From contig DHWB01000001.1 in assembly GCA_002412965.1 (NCBI GenBank), positions 148,857 through 212,856 of the forward strand: a stretch of DNA of 64,000 nt. Direction: 5' to 3'. The translations under genes were made by a program, and so were the position numbers. Source of the DNA: Desulfomicrobium sp. UBA5193. GTDB lineage: Bacteria; Desulfobacterota; Desulfovibrionia; Desulfovibrionales; Desulfomicrobiaceae. Below are positions 54,768 through 63,922 of this stretch, one piece after another. Below the pieces are notes generated by a model that worked only from the letters and a program-made list of their open reading frames with translations, had not been told where the DNA came from and did no database searches. Every line of letters begins with the position of its first letter. Position 1 is the first letter of the stretch.

Positions 54768-55760
54768 ATGCTGATTGATTCCCACGGCCGAAAAGTGAGT
54801 TATTTGCGACTGAGCATCACCGATCGGTGCAATCTGCGCTGCCTGTATTGCAGGCCTCCAAGCGACTGGACGTTCCTGTCCCATGAACAGATTCTGTCCT
54901 TCGAGGAAATGTTCGAGCTGGTGGACGTGGCCAACGTGGCCGGGGTGGAAAAAGTCCGGCTCACGGGCGGCGAACCCTTTGCCCGCAAAGGCTTCATTCC
55001 TTTCGTGGGCCGTCTGCATGCCAAGTATCCCGCCCTCGACCTGCGCATCACCACCAACGGAACCCTCCTCGCCGGACGCATCGACGAAATTCGCGAGGCG
55101 GGCATTTCCTGTCTGAACATCTCCCTGGACACTCTGCAGCCTCGAAAATTTCAGGAAATCACCGGAGTTGACGGCTACGATCTGGTCCGGGCCAGCATCG
55201 ACGCCTGTTTGAAGGCCGGCCTGCGGGTCAAGGTCAATGTCGTGGCGCTGAAGGGAATTAACGACGACGAACTGCCGGGGTTCGTTGATTTCGCGCGTAC
55301 CTGCGGGATCGACGTGCGATTCATCGAGTTCATGCCCATCGGCTATCAGTCGCGCTGGAGCAGGGACAATTATTGGCCTTCGCAAGAGATCATCTCGGAG
55401 GTGGAGAAGCTGGTGCCCCTGGAAGAGGTGCTGGAAGCCTCACGCAACAGCGGACCGGCGCGGATGTATGGAATCGCAGGGGGATCGGGGCGGATTGGGG
55501 TCATCTCGGCGGTCAGCAATCATTTCTGCGAGAGCTGCAACCGCTTCCGGGTGACCTCGGACGGCAAACTGCGGACCTGTCTGTTCTCCGACAAGGAGTA
55601 CGACGTTCGCTCCATCCTGCGCAATCCGAATCACACGACGCGGGAGCTGCTCGATCTCTTCGATCGCGCCAACAGGGAGAAGCCCATGGGCTATCGGCTT
55701 TTGCAGGAACGCGAAAAGAATCAGGTCTGCGAGCGGTCTATGACGGCAATAGGCGGCTAG
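54768..55760 (+). CDS. moaA: GTP 3',8-cyclase (molybdenum cofactor biosynthesis)
   Basis: Radical SAM enzyme for the first step of molybdopterin synthesis, acting with MoaC. The 330-residue protein has the N-terminal cluster motif CNLRCLYC, the SAM-binding LTGGEPFARKG, the second cluster motif CESCNRFRVTSDGKLRTC, and the conserved C-terminal Gly-Gly. GAGAGG precedes the ATG. The window also holds a MoaE-like gene 6 kb away, but no moaC. A palindromic element starts 24 bases after the stop. Confidence 0.96.
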   Translation: MLIDSHGRKVSYLRLSITDRCNLRCLYCRPPSDWTFLSHEQILSFEEMFELVDVANVAGVEKVRLTGGEPFARKGFIPFVGRLHAKYPALDLRITTNGTLLAGRIDEIREAGISCLNISLDTLQPRKFQEITGVDGYDLVRASIDACLKAGLRVKVNVVALKGINDDELPGFVDFARTCGIDVRFIEFMPIGYQSRWSRDNYWPSQEIISEVEKLVPLEEVLEASRNSGPARMYGIAGGSGRIGVISAVSNHFCESCNRFRVTSDGKLRTCLFSDKEYDVRSILRNPNHTTRELLDLFDRANREKPMGYRLLQEREKNQVCERSMTAIGG

Positions 55761-55783
55761 CTGGCTGTTGAATTACAAATGTC

Positions 55784-55908
55784 CAGGCTGTCCCAAAATG
55801 GTGAGATGCGAGGAACAAAGAAAATCCAGGCCCGAAGCGTATTGAGACATACGTGAAGGTCTGGATTTTATGCAGTGACGAAGCAGATCGCCATTTTGAG
55901 GCAGCCTG
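55784..55908. repeat. 125-bp palindromic intergenic element
   Basis: Ends CAGGCTG (55784-55790) and CAGCCTG (55902-55908) are perfect inverted copies. Within, CAAAATGG, AAAATCCAG and CGTAT are matched by inverted partners, giving arms of nearly 50 bases and a central CGTAT-N6-ATACG hairpin. It carries no gene. It looks like a short non-coding mobile element or REP-like repeat, and its right end touches the stop codon of the next gene. Confidence 0.8.
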
Positions 55909-56292
55909 CTAGGATTTTTTTTTGTGAACAAATTCATCCACGGCTTCGGGCGTGGCGGGGATGGAGAGGGTGGGGCGGCCTTCTTCCAGAACGCGGTCGA
56001 GATTCAAGGTGTCGATGCTGATGTCCGAGCCAAAGGCGTCTTCCTGCAGGGCCAGATAGGCGGTTTTGGAAAAGGCCCTGCTCTTGGCCCACCAGGAGCT
56101 CCCTTTTTGTTCCCAGAAACGTTGTCCGGAGCGGTAGACATACATGCCCGAGCAGGCCAAAAATGCGAGATTGGTCTTGATTGCGGTCACGAAAGCTTTC
56201 CCCACCATGCTTTTTGCTTCTTGAAAAGCAAGTTGCGTTTCCGGCCTGATGGCCGGCAGATTGCTCGTTTTTACTCTTCTATTTTTATTCAT
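55909..56292 (-). CDS. Hypothetical 127-residue protein
   Basis: The predicted protein begins MNKNRRVKTSNLPAIRPETQ and has one weakly hydrophobic segment (AFVTAIKTNLAFLACSGMYV). It ends in a basic tail (EFVHKKKS) encoded up to the edge of the palindromic element. No ribosome site is clear. The composition looks coding, and the opposite-strand frame is less convincing. I do not recognise a family. The stop codon may have been supplied or shifted by insertion of the element. Confidence 0.55.
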   Translation of the reverse strand: MNKNRRVKTSNLPAIRPETQLAFQEAKSMVGKAFVTAIKTNLAFLACSGMYVYRSGQRFWEQKGSSWWAKSRAFSKTAYLALQEDAFGSDISIDTLNLDRVLEEGRPTLSIPATPEAVDEFVHKKKS

Positions 56293-56450
56293 ATTCGTTA
56301 GGCCGCTGCAGGCCTGGAATGGATGCGTTTTTGTTGTCTGAAACCCGGTGCGGGCAGAGCAATTCTCCTACGGGAGTCTGGCGAGATTTGCAAATGGACC
56401 GGCAGGGGGATACGAAGATCCGAAACAATCCGCCCGAAGCATGAGGATGC

Positions 56451-57431
56451 ATGGAAATTCAGGAAATAGCCTTTGAAAACATGGACTTCGCCCGCGAAGT
56501 CTTCGGCCCCGGCAACGCCCATCTGGACACGGTGGCCAGCATCACGGGCGTGCGGATCGAGAGCCGTGGCAATGAGCTCTCGGTGTACGGGGAAGATCCC
56601 ATCATGGTCGGCCTCGTCTGCCGTTACTTCGTCCAGATCTATGATCTGGTCCGCGGCGGACATCAGCTTTTCGACCGCGACATCGAACAGAGTTTGCGCA
56701 TCATGCTGCGCGACCCCTCGACCCCACTCAAGCACTATTATCAGGAGGCGCTTTTCGCGGTTTCGTCCCGCAAGACGATTTGTCCCAAGACCGTGACCCA
56801 GCGCGAGTACCTGCACGCCCTGCGCGAGGTGGACCTGACCGTGGGCATCGGCCCGGCCGGCACGGGCAAGACCTATCTGGCGGTGGCCGTGGGCGTGTCC
56901 CTCTTCCTGCAAAAAAAGGTCAAGCGTCTGATCCTGACCCGTCCGGCCGTGGAGGCGGGAGAGAAGCTCGGCTTCCTGCCCGGCGATCTGGTCGAGAAGA
57001 TCAACCCCTACCTGCGGCCCCTCTACGACGCCCTGCACGACATGCTCGATTACACCAAGGTGCAGGAAATGATCGGCACCGGGGCCATCGAGATCGCGCC
57101 CCTGGCCTTCATGCGCGGGCGCACCCTGAACAACGCCTTTGTCATCCTCGACGAGGCCCAGAACACCTCCCCCGAGCAGATGAAGATGTTTCTGACCCGG
57201 CTTGGCTACGGTTCGCGAGCCGTGGTCACCGGTGACATCACCCAGATCGACCTGCCCGCCCACATCGGCTCGGGGCTGGTACAGGCCATGGATGTCTTGA
57301 AGGGCGTGCAGGGGATCGCCATGGTCCACTTCACCGAGGTCGACGTCGTTCGCCACCCCCTGGTGGGGCGCATCGTCCGCGCTTACGACCAGTACCGCCA
57401 GGCCACTCTGGCCCGGGAGGGCAAGGGCTGA
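56451..57431 (+). CDS. ybeZ: PhoH-like ATPase (YbeZ)
   Basis: A 326-residue P-loop ATPase of the PhoH family, linked to RNA metabolism and paired with YbeY in most bacteria. It has Walker A GIGPAGTGKT near residue 140, KLGFLPGDLVEKINPYLRPLYD, and the Walker B region NAFVILDEAQNTSPEQMKMFLTR with TGDITQIDLP. The stop codon overlaps the ybeY start by one base (TGATG). The start ATG 56451 has only a weak ribosome site. Confidence 0.93.
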   Translation: MEIQEIAFENMDFAREVFGPGNAHLDTVASITGVRIESRGNELSVYGEDPIMVGLVCRYFVQIYDLVRGGHQLFDRDIEQSLRIMLRDPSTPLKHYYQEALFAVSSRKTICPKTVTQREYLHALREVDLTVGIGPAGTGKTYLAVAVGVSLFLQKKVKRLILTRPAVEAGEKLGFLPGDLVEKINPYLRPLYDALHDMLDYTKVQEMIGTGAIEIAPLAFMRGRTLNNAFVILDEAQNTSPEQMKMFLTRLGYGSRAVVTGDITQIDLPAHIGSGLVQAMDVLKGVQGIAMVHFTEVDVVRHPLVGRIVRAYDQYRQATLAREGKG

Positions 57432-57874
57432 TGCTGCACCTGGACCAAGCTGTGCCTGTCGACCCGCGCTTCCCCCTGTCGGGTCCGGAGCTGATGGAGA
57501 TTTTCGAGGGTCTGGCCGATGTCTTCGGCCTGGATGACTGGGAGATTTCCCTGCGCATTGTCGATGACCGGGAAATGGCCGAGCTGAATCAATCCTTCAT
57601 GGGCTGCCTGGGGCCGACCAACGTGCTCAGTTTTCCCGGCGGCGACGAGAGCCGGCTGGGAGACCTGGTGCTGTCCGCCGAGACCCTGGCCAGGGAATCC
57701 TGGCTCTACAACCAGGACACCCACGAATACACCGTGCGCCTTTTGGCCCACGGCATGCTGCACCTCATGGGCCACGATCACGGCCCTGAGATGGAGTCGC
57801 TGACCGAGCTGGCCGTGTCCACGGTTTGTCTTGATCCGGACGAGTCCCTCAGGCGCCTTTTTCCTTCAATCTGA
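57431..57874 (+). CDS. ybeY: rRNA maturation endoribonuclease YbeY
   Basis: Single-strand endoribonuclease for 16S rRNA 3' end maturation and 70S quality control. The 147-residue protein has TNVLSFPGGDE and the zinc-binding signature HGMLHLMGHDH. It is coupled to ybeZ. Its last 26 bases overlap the end of the converging YcaO-type gene. Confidence 0.94.
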   Translation: MLHLDQAVPVDPRFPLSGPELMEIFEGLADVFGLDDWEISLRIVDDREMAELNQSFMGCLGPTNVLSFPGGDESRLGDLVLSAETLARESWLYNQDTHEYTVRLLAHGMLHLMGHDHGPEMESLTELAVSTVCLDPDESLRRLFPSI

Positions 57875-59498
57875 GCACATCTTCCCACAGTCTCGGGCTT
57901 ATGCGCGTGAAACGGTCGAAGTCCGAGACGATCTCAAGACCCGGCACAATGACGCGAAAGACTGGCAGGCGCAGCTCCATCTTGGTCAGATTGACGTAGA
58001 TGGGCGCAAGGCCCCGGTCCTCCAGAATGGCTTCGAGCAGGGCCAGATCCCCCGCGGCCGAACCCGTGGAGTGATCCGGCAACTCTTCGAGCATGCGCAC
58101 GGGCAGATTGTCCGGTCCTGAGGCCGAGGCAGGTCCGTTCGGGAAGGGAAAGGGCGTCTCGGTCAGGGCCGAGAGGGCCGCGCGCTTGCCCGACAAGGCG
58201 GCTCCCGTGGCCTTGACCAACCCTCCATCCGCCAGATGCACGAAACATTTGAAGCAGGGTACGCCAACATCCGTGGTCAGGTCCTGGAAAACGGGGTCAA
58301 TGCCCTGCTCGCGGTAACGCTCCAGAAGAGCCGCCACGGTCTCGTCCCGGCTCTGAATCCGAAAGCACCTCCCCGCATCGAAGACGCTGACCGCTTCTGC
58401 GTCCCGCTCAATGACTTCCAATAATCCGCTGACCTTGGCCTCTTCCGGGGTGTTGCCCGCGGCCAGGCCCGTGGAGCCCAGGCCGCTGAAAAGGCGGATT
58501 TCATCCAGGTTGGTGAACAGGTACACTGCCTGCACCGGAACGAGCATGGGGCGGCCAAGTTTGTCCTGGCCCGCGATCCAATGCAGCGGTTGATTTTTGT
58601 AAGGCGCCTCCAGGCGCATGCGCCCAGGGTCCAGGGCCTGGCTCCCCAGTTCGCCGTGGGTCGCGACGATGATCTCCCCGCCGTTTTGGCTGCCCGAGAT
58701 GCGCATGTCCCGGATGTCGGCGAAGGAACTGTAGCGCTCCACGATCTCCATGGCCAGGGAGACGCGCGCGTCCTCCATGCAAAGCCCCCGGCCGTAGCTG
58801 GTCATGAGGCCTTCAAGGCGCTGGTCGAAGTTGCCGCAGCGTACGGTGCGGTCCAGCCGCCAGCGGCGCAGGAGCCCCCAGGGCGCGAGGGACGCGTGGT
58901 GGCGCATCTCCGGGCCGTCGAGAATCCCCAGGCCGTAGAGCCGCTCCATGGCCAGGGCGTGTGTCTGCTCCGCCGGTCGCCTTGGGCAGGGAGGGAGGCC
59001 GGGCAGAGCCGCTGCAATGCGGGCCAGGTCGCTTGCCTCCCGGCCGAGGGCCGGTTCAAAGGGCGCGGGCAGGCTCCGGGACAGGGGCTGGTGCTCGAAA
59101 ATATTGGCGGCCAGGGCAAGGCTTGCCTGTGCGTGGAGATCGTGGTCCGGCAGGGTGGCGCTGGTCAGGAAGAGCTGCGGGGTCAGTTCCGCCAGTTCGT
59201 CGAGTTGGGCCTTCAGCGTGGACCACAGATCGGAAAGCGCCGGGGTCAGCAGCACGGTTTCAAGGATCAGGCTTCTGATCACGGGTTCTGCGGCGGTGAA
59301 CATGGCCAAGAGGGCGTCCGCTCTCTGTGCGGCCAGGAGTGGGCGGACGTGGGCGCGCATGAATTCATCATTGGGCGCACTCCGGACATGATCCAGGCAC
59401 TGGTCCAGGGTCAGCGGTTCGGCGGGCGCCGGGGTGAAGTAGGCGATGCCCAGGAGGCTCTCCTGGTGGGCCAGGCGATATCGGATCGGAGTGGGCAC
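57849..59498 (-). CDS. YcaO-family protein with long N-terminal extension
   Basis: A 549-residue protein. The first 190 residues are helical with no recognised family. The YcaO domain follows, with EDARVSLAMEIVERYSSF, EAKVSGLLEVIERDAEAVSVFD, VFQDLTTDVGVPCFKCFV and SALTETPFPFPN. It lacks the TPR tail of the other YcaO gene in this window and is clearly a different subgroup. GTG 59498 with AGGAG seven bases upstream is the start; the frame stays open far upstream through a lipoprotein gene on the other strand. The substrate is unknown. It is divergent from that lipoprotein gene, with a 75-base gap. Confidence 0.82.
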   Translation of the reverse strand: MPTPIRYRLAHQESLLGIAYFTPAPAEPLTLDQCLDHVRSAPNDEFMRAHVRPLLAAQRADALLAMFTAAEPVIRSLILETVLLTPALSDLWSTLKAQLDELAELTPQLFLTSATLPDHDLHAQASLALAANIFEHQPLSRSLPAPFEPALGREASDLARIAAALPGLPPCPRRPAEQTHALAMERLYGLGILDGPEMRHHASLAPWGLLRRWRLDRTVRCGNFDQRLEGLMTSYGRGLCMEDARVSLAMEIVERYSSFADIRDMRISGSQNGGEIIVATHGELGSQALDPGRMRLEAPYKNQPLHWIAGQDKLGRPMLVPVQAVYLFTNLDEIRLFSGLGSTGLAAGNTPEEAKVSGLLEVIERDAEAVSVFDAGRCFRIQSRDETVAALLERYREQGIDPVFQDLTTDVGVPCFKCFVHLADGGLVKATGAALSGKRAALSALTETPFPFPNGPASASGPDNLPVRMLEELPDHSTGSAAGDLALLEAILEDRGLAPIYVNLTKMELRLPVFRVIVPGLEIVSDFDRFTRISPRLWEDVLRLKEKGA

Positions 59499-59573
59499 GG
59501 TGATCTCCTGCAGGGGTTGATGGCGCCCTTGGTACCTATCTTGCTTGAAAACGCCTGCCAAGGAGATGCTGTC

Positions 59574-60197
59574 ATGAAATTGTGGATACTTTGCGCCTTT
59601 TCGCTTTTGTTCGTCGGTTGCGCTTCCGACCGATTTGACGTGAACCTCTATGATGTCCGTTATCACGATGATGCACAGGTCAATCTCAGCGAACTGACCG
59701 AGGCCGTGACGCCCCTGTCCATGCCCGACGGGGGGCTGAAGGCGCTTATGGTGCCTTTTGCGCTGCGTCAGGACGTTGCCGTACGCAAGGATGTGGGCCG
59801 GGAAATGGCGGACATCTTTCGCCTTGCCTGGCTTGAGAGGCGTGTTTTCGGAACCTTGGAATACGACTCCTCCCGGCCTTGGCCCGGACTTGACGAGGCC
59901 ATGGCCGAGGCGCGGGCCAAGGGCGCCAATATTTTGGTCAGCGGCAACGTGTCGCAGTTTTTCGAAGGCGGCCGCAAGGGCCAGACCTCCATCGGCCTGA
60001 CCGTGGAAATTCACTGGGTGCCCGACGGCAGCCTGATCTGGTCCGCGGCCCAGGCCGCCACCATGGAAGCCGGGCTGGACAAGGATTTCGTCGTTGTGCG
60101 CAGCACCCGGCGTCTTCCGGAAAATCCGACCTATGCGGTCATGCGCACCTTGTCGGCGAGCATGGCCGAAGGCTTTGCCCGTCACCTGCAGCCGTAG
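59574..60197 (+). CDS. Lipoprotein of about 200 residues, unknown function
   Basis: A 207-residue protein with a short lipoprotein signal peptide (LWILCAFSLLFVGC, lipobox Cys16). The mature domain holds KALMVPFALRQDVAVRKDVGREMADIF, LAEARAKGANILVSGNVSQFFEGG and TVEIHWVPDGSLIW. The pattern resembles periplasmic TolB-N/DUF799-like lipoproteins that build small oligomers, but I am not sure. AAGGAG at 59560-59565 sets the start over a longer antisense-overlapping frame. A terminator follows. Confidence 0.8.
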   Translation: MKLWILCAFSLLFVGCASDRFDVNLYDVRYHDDAQVNLSELTEAVTPLSMPDGGLKALMVPFALRQDVAVRKDVGREMADIFRLAWLERRVFGTLEYDSSRPWPGLDEAMAEARAKGANILVSGNVSQFFEGGRKGQTSIGLTVEIHWVPDGSLIWSAAQAATMEAGLDKDFVVVRSTRRLPENPTYAVMRTLSASMAEGFARHLQP

Positions 60198-60227
60198 CTT
60201 GGGTCCCGGCTGTTGCCTTTTCCTTTC

Positions 60228-60255
60228 GGCCGGTGCTTTTGCGCCGGCCTTTCTT
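60228..60255 (+). terminator. Terminator after the lipoprotein gene
   Basis: Stem GGCCGGTGC/GCGCCGGCC (60228-60236 with 60241-60249, one T-G pair), a TTTT loop and a T-rich end. Confidence 0.8.
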
Positions 60256-60374
60256 GTTTGATTTGAGTGTATTAAGGCGCACTTTACAAAACGGGGACAA
60301 GCTCTGTAGGAATCATCTTTTTTGCGAATACGGCGCAACACATAAACCGGAATTCCGGATGATCGGGTGATACC

Positions 60375-61271
60375 ATGAAACATTTTTTGTCCATCAAGGA
60401 TTTGAAAGCCACCGAAGCCATGGAACTGGTACTGCGGGCCAAGGAAATGAAGGATGGGGATTTTCGGTCCACGCTCCTGGCCGGCAAGACCCTGGCCATG
60501 ATTTTTGAAAAGGCGTCCACCCGCACCCGCGTTTCCTTCGAGGTCGGTATCCGGCATCTTGGCGGCGACACGATATTCATGACTCCCGCCGACTCACAGC
60601 TTGGCCGCAGTGAACCCCTGAGCGACACGGCCCGCGTCTTGTCGCGCTACGTGCAGGGCATGGTCGTGCGCACCTTCGCCCAGAAAAACGTCGAGGACCT
60701 GGCCCGCTACGGAACCATCCCGGTGGTCAACGCTTTGACGGACATGTTCCATCCCTGTCAGATCATGAGCGACATGCTCACCATCTACGAGCGGACCTCG
60801 AACTTCAGGGACATCGTCATTTCCTGGATCGGCGACGGAAACAACATGGCCAACTCCTGGATCAACGCCTGTGTCTATTTCGGATTTCAGCTCAACATGG
60901 CCTGTCCGGATGGCTACACCCCGAACACGGCGGTGCTGGAGCGGGCGCTCAAGATGGGTGCCAAGGTGTTCGTGACCGATGATCCCAAGTCCGCCATTGC
61001 CGGGTCTCACTTCGTCAACACCGACGTGTGGGCCTCCATGGGCCAGGAAGCGGAGCAGAAGAAGCGCGAGAAAGCTTTCGCCGGGTATCAGGTCAACGAG
61101 GAGCTCCTCGCCCTGGCCGACCCGAACGCCAAGGTCCTGCATTGTCTGCCGGCCCATCGCGGTGAGGAGATCAGCGAGTCTGTCTTTGAAGGCCCGCAGT
61201 CCGTCGTTTTTGATCAGGCTGAAAACCGTCTGCACATGCAGAAGGCCATATTGGAATGGATTTACAGCTAG
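60375..61271 (+). CDS. argF: Ornithine carbamoyltransferase
   Basis: Joins carbamoyl phosphate and ornithine to give citrulline. The 298-residue protein has the phosphate site STRTRVSFE, the HPCQ motif (FHPCQIMSD) and the ornithine-binding HCLPAHRGEE. At about 300 residues it is of the shorter, common anabolic type. First gene of argFGH; the 120 bases upstream after a terminator must hold the promoter, but no clear elements or Arg-box stand out. Confidence 0.95.
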   Translation: MKHFLSIKDLKATEAMELVLRAKEMKDGDFRSTLLAGKTLAMIFEKASTRTRVSFEVGIRHLGGDTIFMTPADSQLGRSEPLSDTARVLSRYVQGMVVRTFAQKNVEDLARYGTIPVVNALTDMFHPCQIMSDMLTIYERTSNFRDIVISWIGDGNNMANSWINACVYFGFQLNMACPDGYTPNTAVLERALKMGAKVFVTDDPKSAIAGSHFVNTDVWASMGQEAEQKKREKAFAGYQVNEELLALADPNAKVLHCLPAHRGEEISESVFEGPQSVVFDQAENRLHMQKAILEWIYS

Positions 61272-61306
61272 GGCGGACCCGCCCTTCCGCATAACGGAGC
61301 ACTTTC

Positions 61307-62518
61307 ATGCGCAAGATAGAAAAAGTCGTGTTGGCCTATTCCGGGGGGCTTGATACCTCGGCCATCCTGAAGTGGATCAAGAAGACCTACGAATGTGAAG
61401 TCATCACCATGACCGCCGACCTGGGTCAGGGCGAGGAGCTGGACGGCCTGGAGGACAAGGCCCTCTCGACGGGCGCGACCAAGGCCTATGTCGTCGACCT
61501 GCAGGAAGAGTTCGTGGCCGATTATGTTTTTCCGATGTTCCGGGCTAACGCCGTCTATGAAGGCGGATACCTTTTGGGCACCTCCATCGCCCGGCCGCTC
61601 ATCGCCAAGAAGATGGTCGAGATCGCCGTGGCTGAAGGCGCCCAGGCCGTGGCCCACGGTGCCACGGGCAAGGGCAATGATCAGGTCCGCTTTGAGCTGA
61701 GCACCCTGGCCCTGGCCCCGCACCTCAAAACCATCGCGCCCTGGCGGGAGTGGGACCTCAATTCCCGCACCGACCTGATCGCGTTCTGCGAGGAGAACGG
61801 CATCTCCGTGCCCGTGACCAAGGAAAAGCCCTATTCCTGCGACCGCAACTTGCTGCATCTCAGCTTCGAGGGCGGAGAACTGGAAGACCCGTGGTCCGAG
61901 CCCGGCCCCGGCACCTACCAGATGAGCGTCAATCCCGAGGACGCGCCCGATGCGTCTGAAATTATCACTCTGGATTTCGAGAAGGGCAACCCCGTGGCCC
62001 TGAACGGCCAAGCCCTTTCTCCGGCCAAGATGCTCGCGGCCTTGAACGAATTGGGCGGACGGCACGGCATCGGACGCCTGGACATGGTCGAGAACCGTTT
62101 CGTGGGGATGAAGTCCCGCGGCGTATACGAGACTCCGGGCGGTGCCATTCTGCAGCGCGCGCACCGCGACCTGGAAGGGGTGTGCATGGACCGTGAGCTC
62201 CTGCACCTGCGTGACACCCTCATCCCACGCTACGCCGAGATGGTCTACAACGGTTACTGGTTCGCGCCCGAGCGCGAGGCCCTGCAGGCCTTCATGGACA
62301 AGGCCCAGGAGACCGTGACCGGCACGGTGCGCCTCAAGCTCTACAAGGGCGGGGTCTATCCGCTGGGACGCAAGTCTCCGTATTCGCTCTATAATCCAGA
62401 GCTGGCCACGTTTGAGAAGGATGAGGTCTACAACCAGGCCGACGCAGCCGGATTCATCAAGCTGCACGGCCTTCGCCTGCAGGCCCGTCAGCCCTTTCTG
62501 AACAAGATCAAGGGCTAG
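61307..62518 (+). CDS. argG: Argininosuccinate synthase
   Basis: ATP-dependent ligation of citrulline and aspartate. The 403-residue protein has the N-type ATP motif LAYSGGLDTSAILKW, GATGKGNDQVRFE and the YSLYNPELATF end region. GGAG lies before the ATG. It is 35 bases after argF and three bases before argH. Confidence 0.97.
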   Translation: MRKIEKVVLAYSGGLDTSAILKWIKKTYECEVITMTADLGQGEELDGLEDKALSTGATKAYVVDLQEEFVADYVFPMFRANAVYEGGYLLGTSIARPLIAKKMVEIAVAEGAQAVAHGATGKGNDQVRFELSTLALAPHLKTIAPWREWDLNSRTDLIAFCEENGISVPVTKEKPYSCDRNLLHLSFEGGELEDPWSEPGPGTYQMSVNPEDAPDASEIITLDFEKGNPVALNGQALSPAKMLAALNELGGRHGIGRLDMVENRFVGMKSRGVYETPGGAILQRAHRDLEGVCMDRELLHLRDTLIPRYAEMVYNGYWFAPEREALQAFMDKAQETVTGTVRLKLYKGGVYPLGRKSPYSLYNPELATFEKDEVYNQADAAGFIKLHGLRLQARQPFLNKIKG

Positions 62519-62521
62519 GCC

Positions 62522-63922
62522 ATGAGCGCATCCGCAAAGGAAAAGAAATTGTGGGGCGGCCGGTTTTCCGGAGACACCGCCCCCCTGGTTGAACGCTACA
62601 CCTGTTCCGTAGGCTTCGATTCGCGACTGCACGCCCAGGACATCGACGGTTCCAAGGCCCATGCGGCCATGCTCGCCGAGCAGGGCATCATCAGCCGCTC
62701 CGAATGCGACGCCATCCATCAGGGTCTGGAACAGATCCGGGGTGAAATAGCGGACGGGACCTTTGCCTGGCGTCAGGATCTCGAAGACGTGCACATGAAC
62801 ATCGAGCACCGTCTGACCGAGATCGTCGGCACTCCGGGCCAGAAGCTCCATACGGGGCGCTCACGCAACGATCAGGTCGCCCTGGATTTCAGGCTCTTCG
62901 TTGGCGCGTGCCTGGACGAGTGGTCCGGGAATCTGCGCGAGTTGATCGGGGTGCTTGTGCAGCGGGCCGAGGAGCATCAGGACGTGCTCCTGCCGGGCTG
63001 CACCCATTTCCAGCCCGCTCAGCCTGTCAGTCTGGCCCAGCACCTGCTCGCCTATGCCCAGATGTTCCGCCGCGATCACGACCGGGTCCGCGACGCCCTG
63101 GTACGGACCAGGGTTTCCCCGCTCGGGGCGGCGGCCCTGGCCGGGACCACGCATCCTCTTGATCCGGGACAGGTCGCCGCGACGCTTGGGCTGGGTGGGA
63201 CGTTCGCCAACAGCATGGACGCGGTTTCGGACCGTGATTTTGTGCTTGAGGCCACGTTTTGCGCCAGCCTGATCATGATGCATCTCTCCCGGTTGTGCGA
63301 GGAAATCATCATCTGGGCCAACCCGCAGTTCGGATTTGTGCGCCTGCCGGACGCCTACTCCACGGGTTCGTCCATCATGCCGCAGAAGAAGAACCCCGAC
63401 GTGGCCGAGCTCATGCGCGGTAAGACGGGCCGGGTCTACGGGGACCTCATGGCTCTCCTGACCCTGATGAAGGGCCTGCCCATGGCCTACAACCGGGACA
63501 TGCAGGAGGACAAGGAGCCCTTTCTGGACGCCCATGACACGGTTGCGCCGTCCCTTGCCATCATGGCCGGCATGCTCTCGGAGCTTGGATTCAACCGGGA
63601 GCGCATGACCAGGGCCTTGAAAGCTGGATTCCTCAATGCCACGGAGCTGGCCGATTATCTGGCCGCCAAGGGCGTGCCCTTCCGTCAGGCCCATCATATT
63701 ACCGGCGCGGCCGTGGCCTTTGCCGAGGAGTGCGGGCTGGGGCTCGAGAATTTGAGCCTTGCGGATCTGCAACGCTTTTCGGCGGATATTGGCGAAGATG
63801 TTTTTGCGGTCCTTGATTATGAAAACGCGGTGGCCAGAAGGCATGTGCCCGGTGGAACAGGGCCGGAATCCGTCAAGTTCCAGATTGCAGCGCTTGCCTC
63901 CTGGCTGCGAGGGGATTTGTAA
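62522..63922 (+). CDS. argH: Argininosuccinate lyase
   Basis: Cleaves argininosuccinate to arginine and fumarate. The 466-residue protein begins KKLWGGRFSGDTAPLVERYTCSVGFDSRL and carries HTGRSRNDQVALDFRL and the superfamily signature GSSIMPQKKNPDVAELMRG with the catalytic Ser loop. It completes the ornithine-to-arginine pathway with argF and argG in one operon. The remaining 78 bases to the window end hold no visible feature. Confidence 0.97.
   Translation: MSASAKEKKLWGGRFSGDTAPLVERYTCSVGFDSRLHAQDIDGSKAHAAMLAEQGIISRSECDAIHQGLEQIRGEIADGTFAWRQDLEDVHMNIEHRLTEIVGTPGQKLHTGRSRNDQVALDFRLFVGACLDEWSGNLRELIGVLVQRAEEHQDVLLPGCTHFQPAQPVSLAQHLLAYAQMFRRDHDRVRDALVRTRVSPLGAAALAGTTHPLDPGQVAATLGLGGTFANSMDAVSDRDFVLEATFCASLIMMHLSRLCEEIIIWANPQFGFVRLPDAYSTGSSIMPQKKNPDVAELMRGKTGRVYGDLMALLTLMKGLPMAYNRDMQEDKEPFLDAHDTVAPSLAIMAGMLSELGFNRERMTRALKAGFLNATELADYLAAKGVPFRQAHHITGAAVAFAEECGLGLENLSLADLQRFSADIGEDVFAVLDYENAVARRHVPGGTGPESVKFQIAALASWLRGDL

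Noticed and set aside
59499..60557. N-terminal extension of the second YcaO frame to 902 residues
   Set aside because: The extension is antisense to a lipoprotein gene with a good ribosome site and lipobox; the GTG at 59498 has its own AGGAG.
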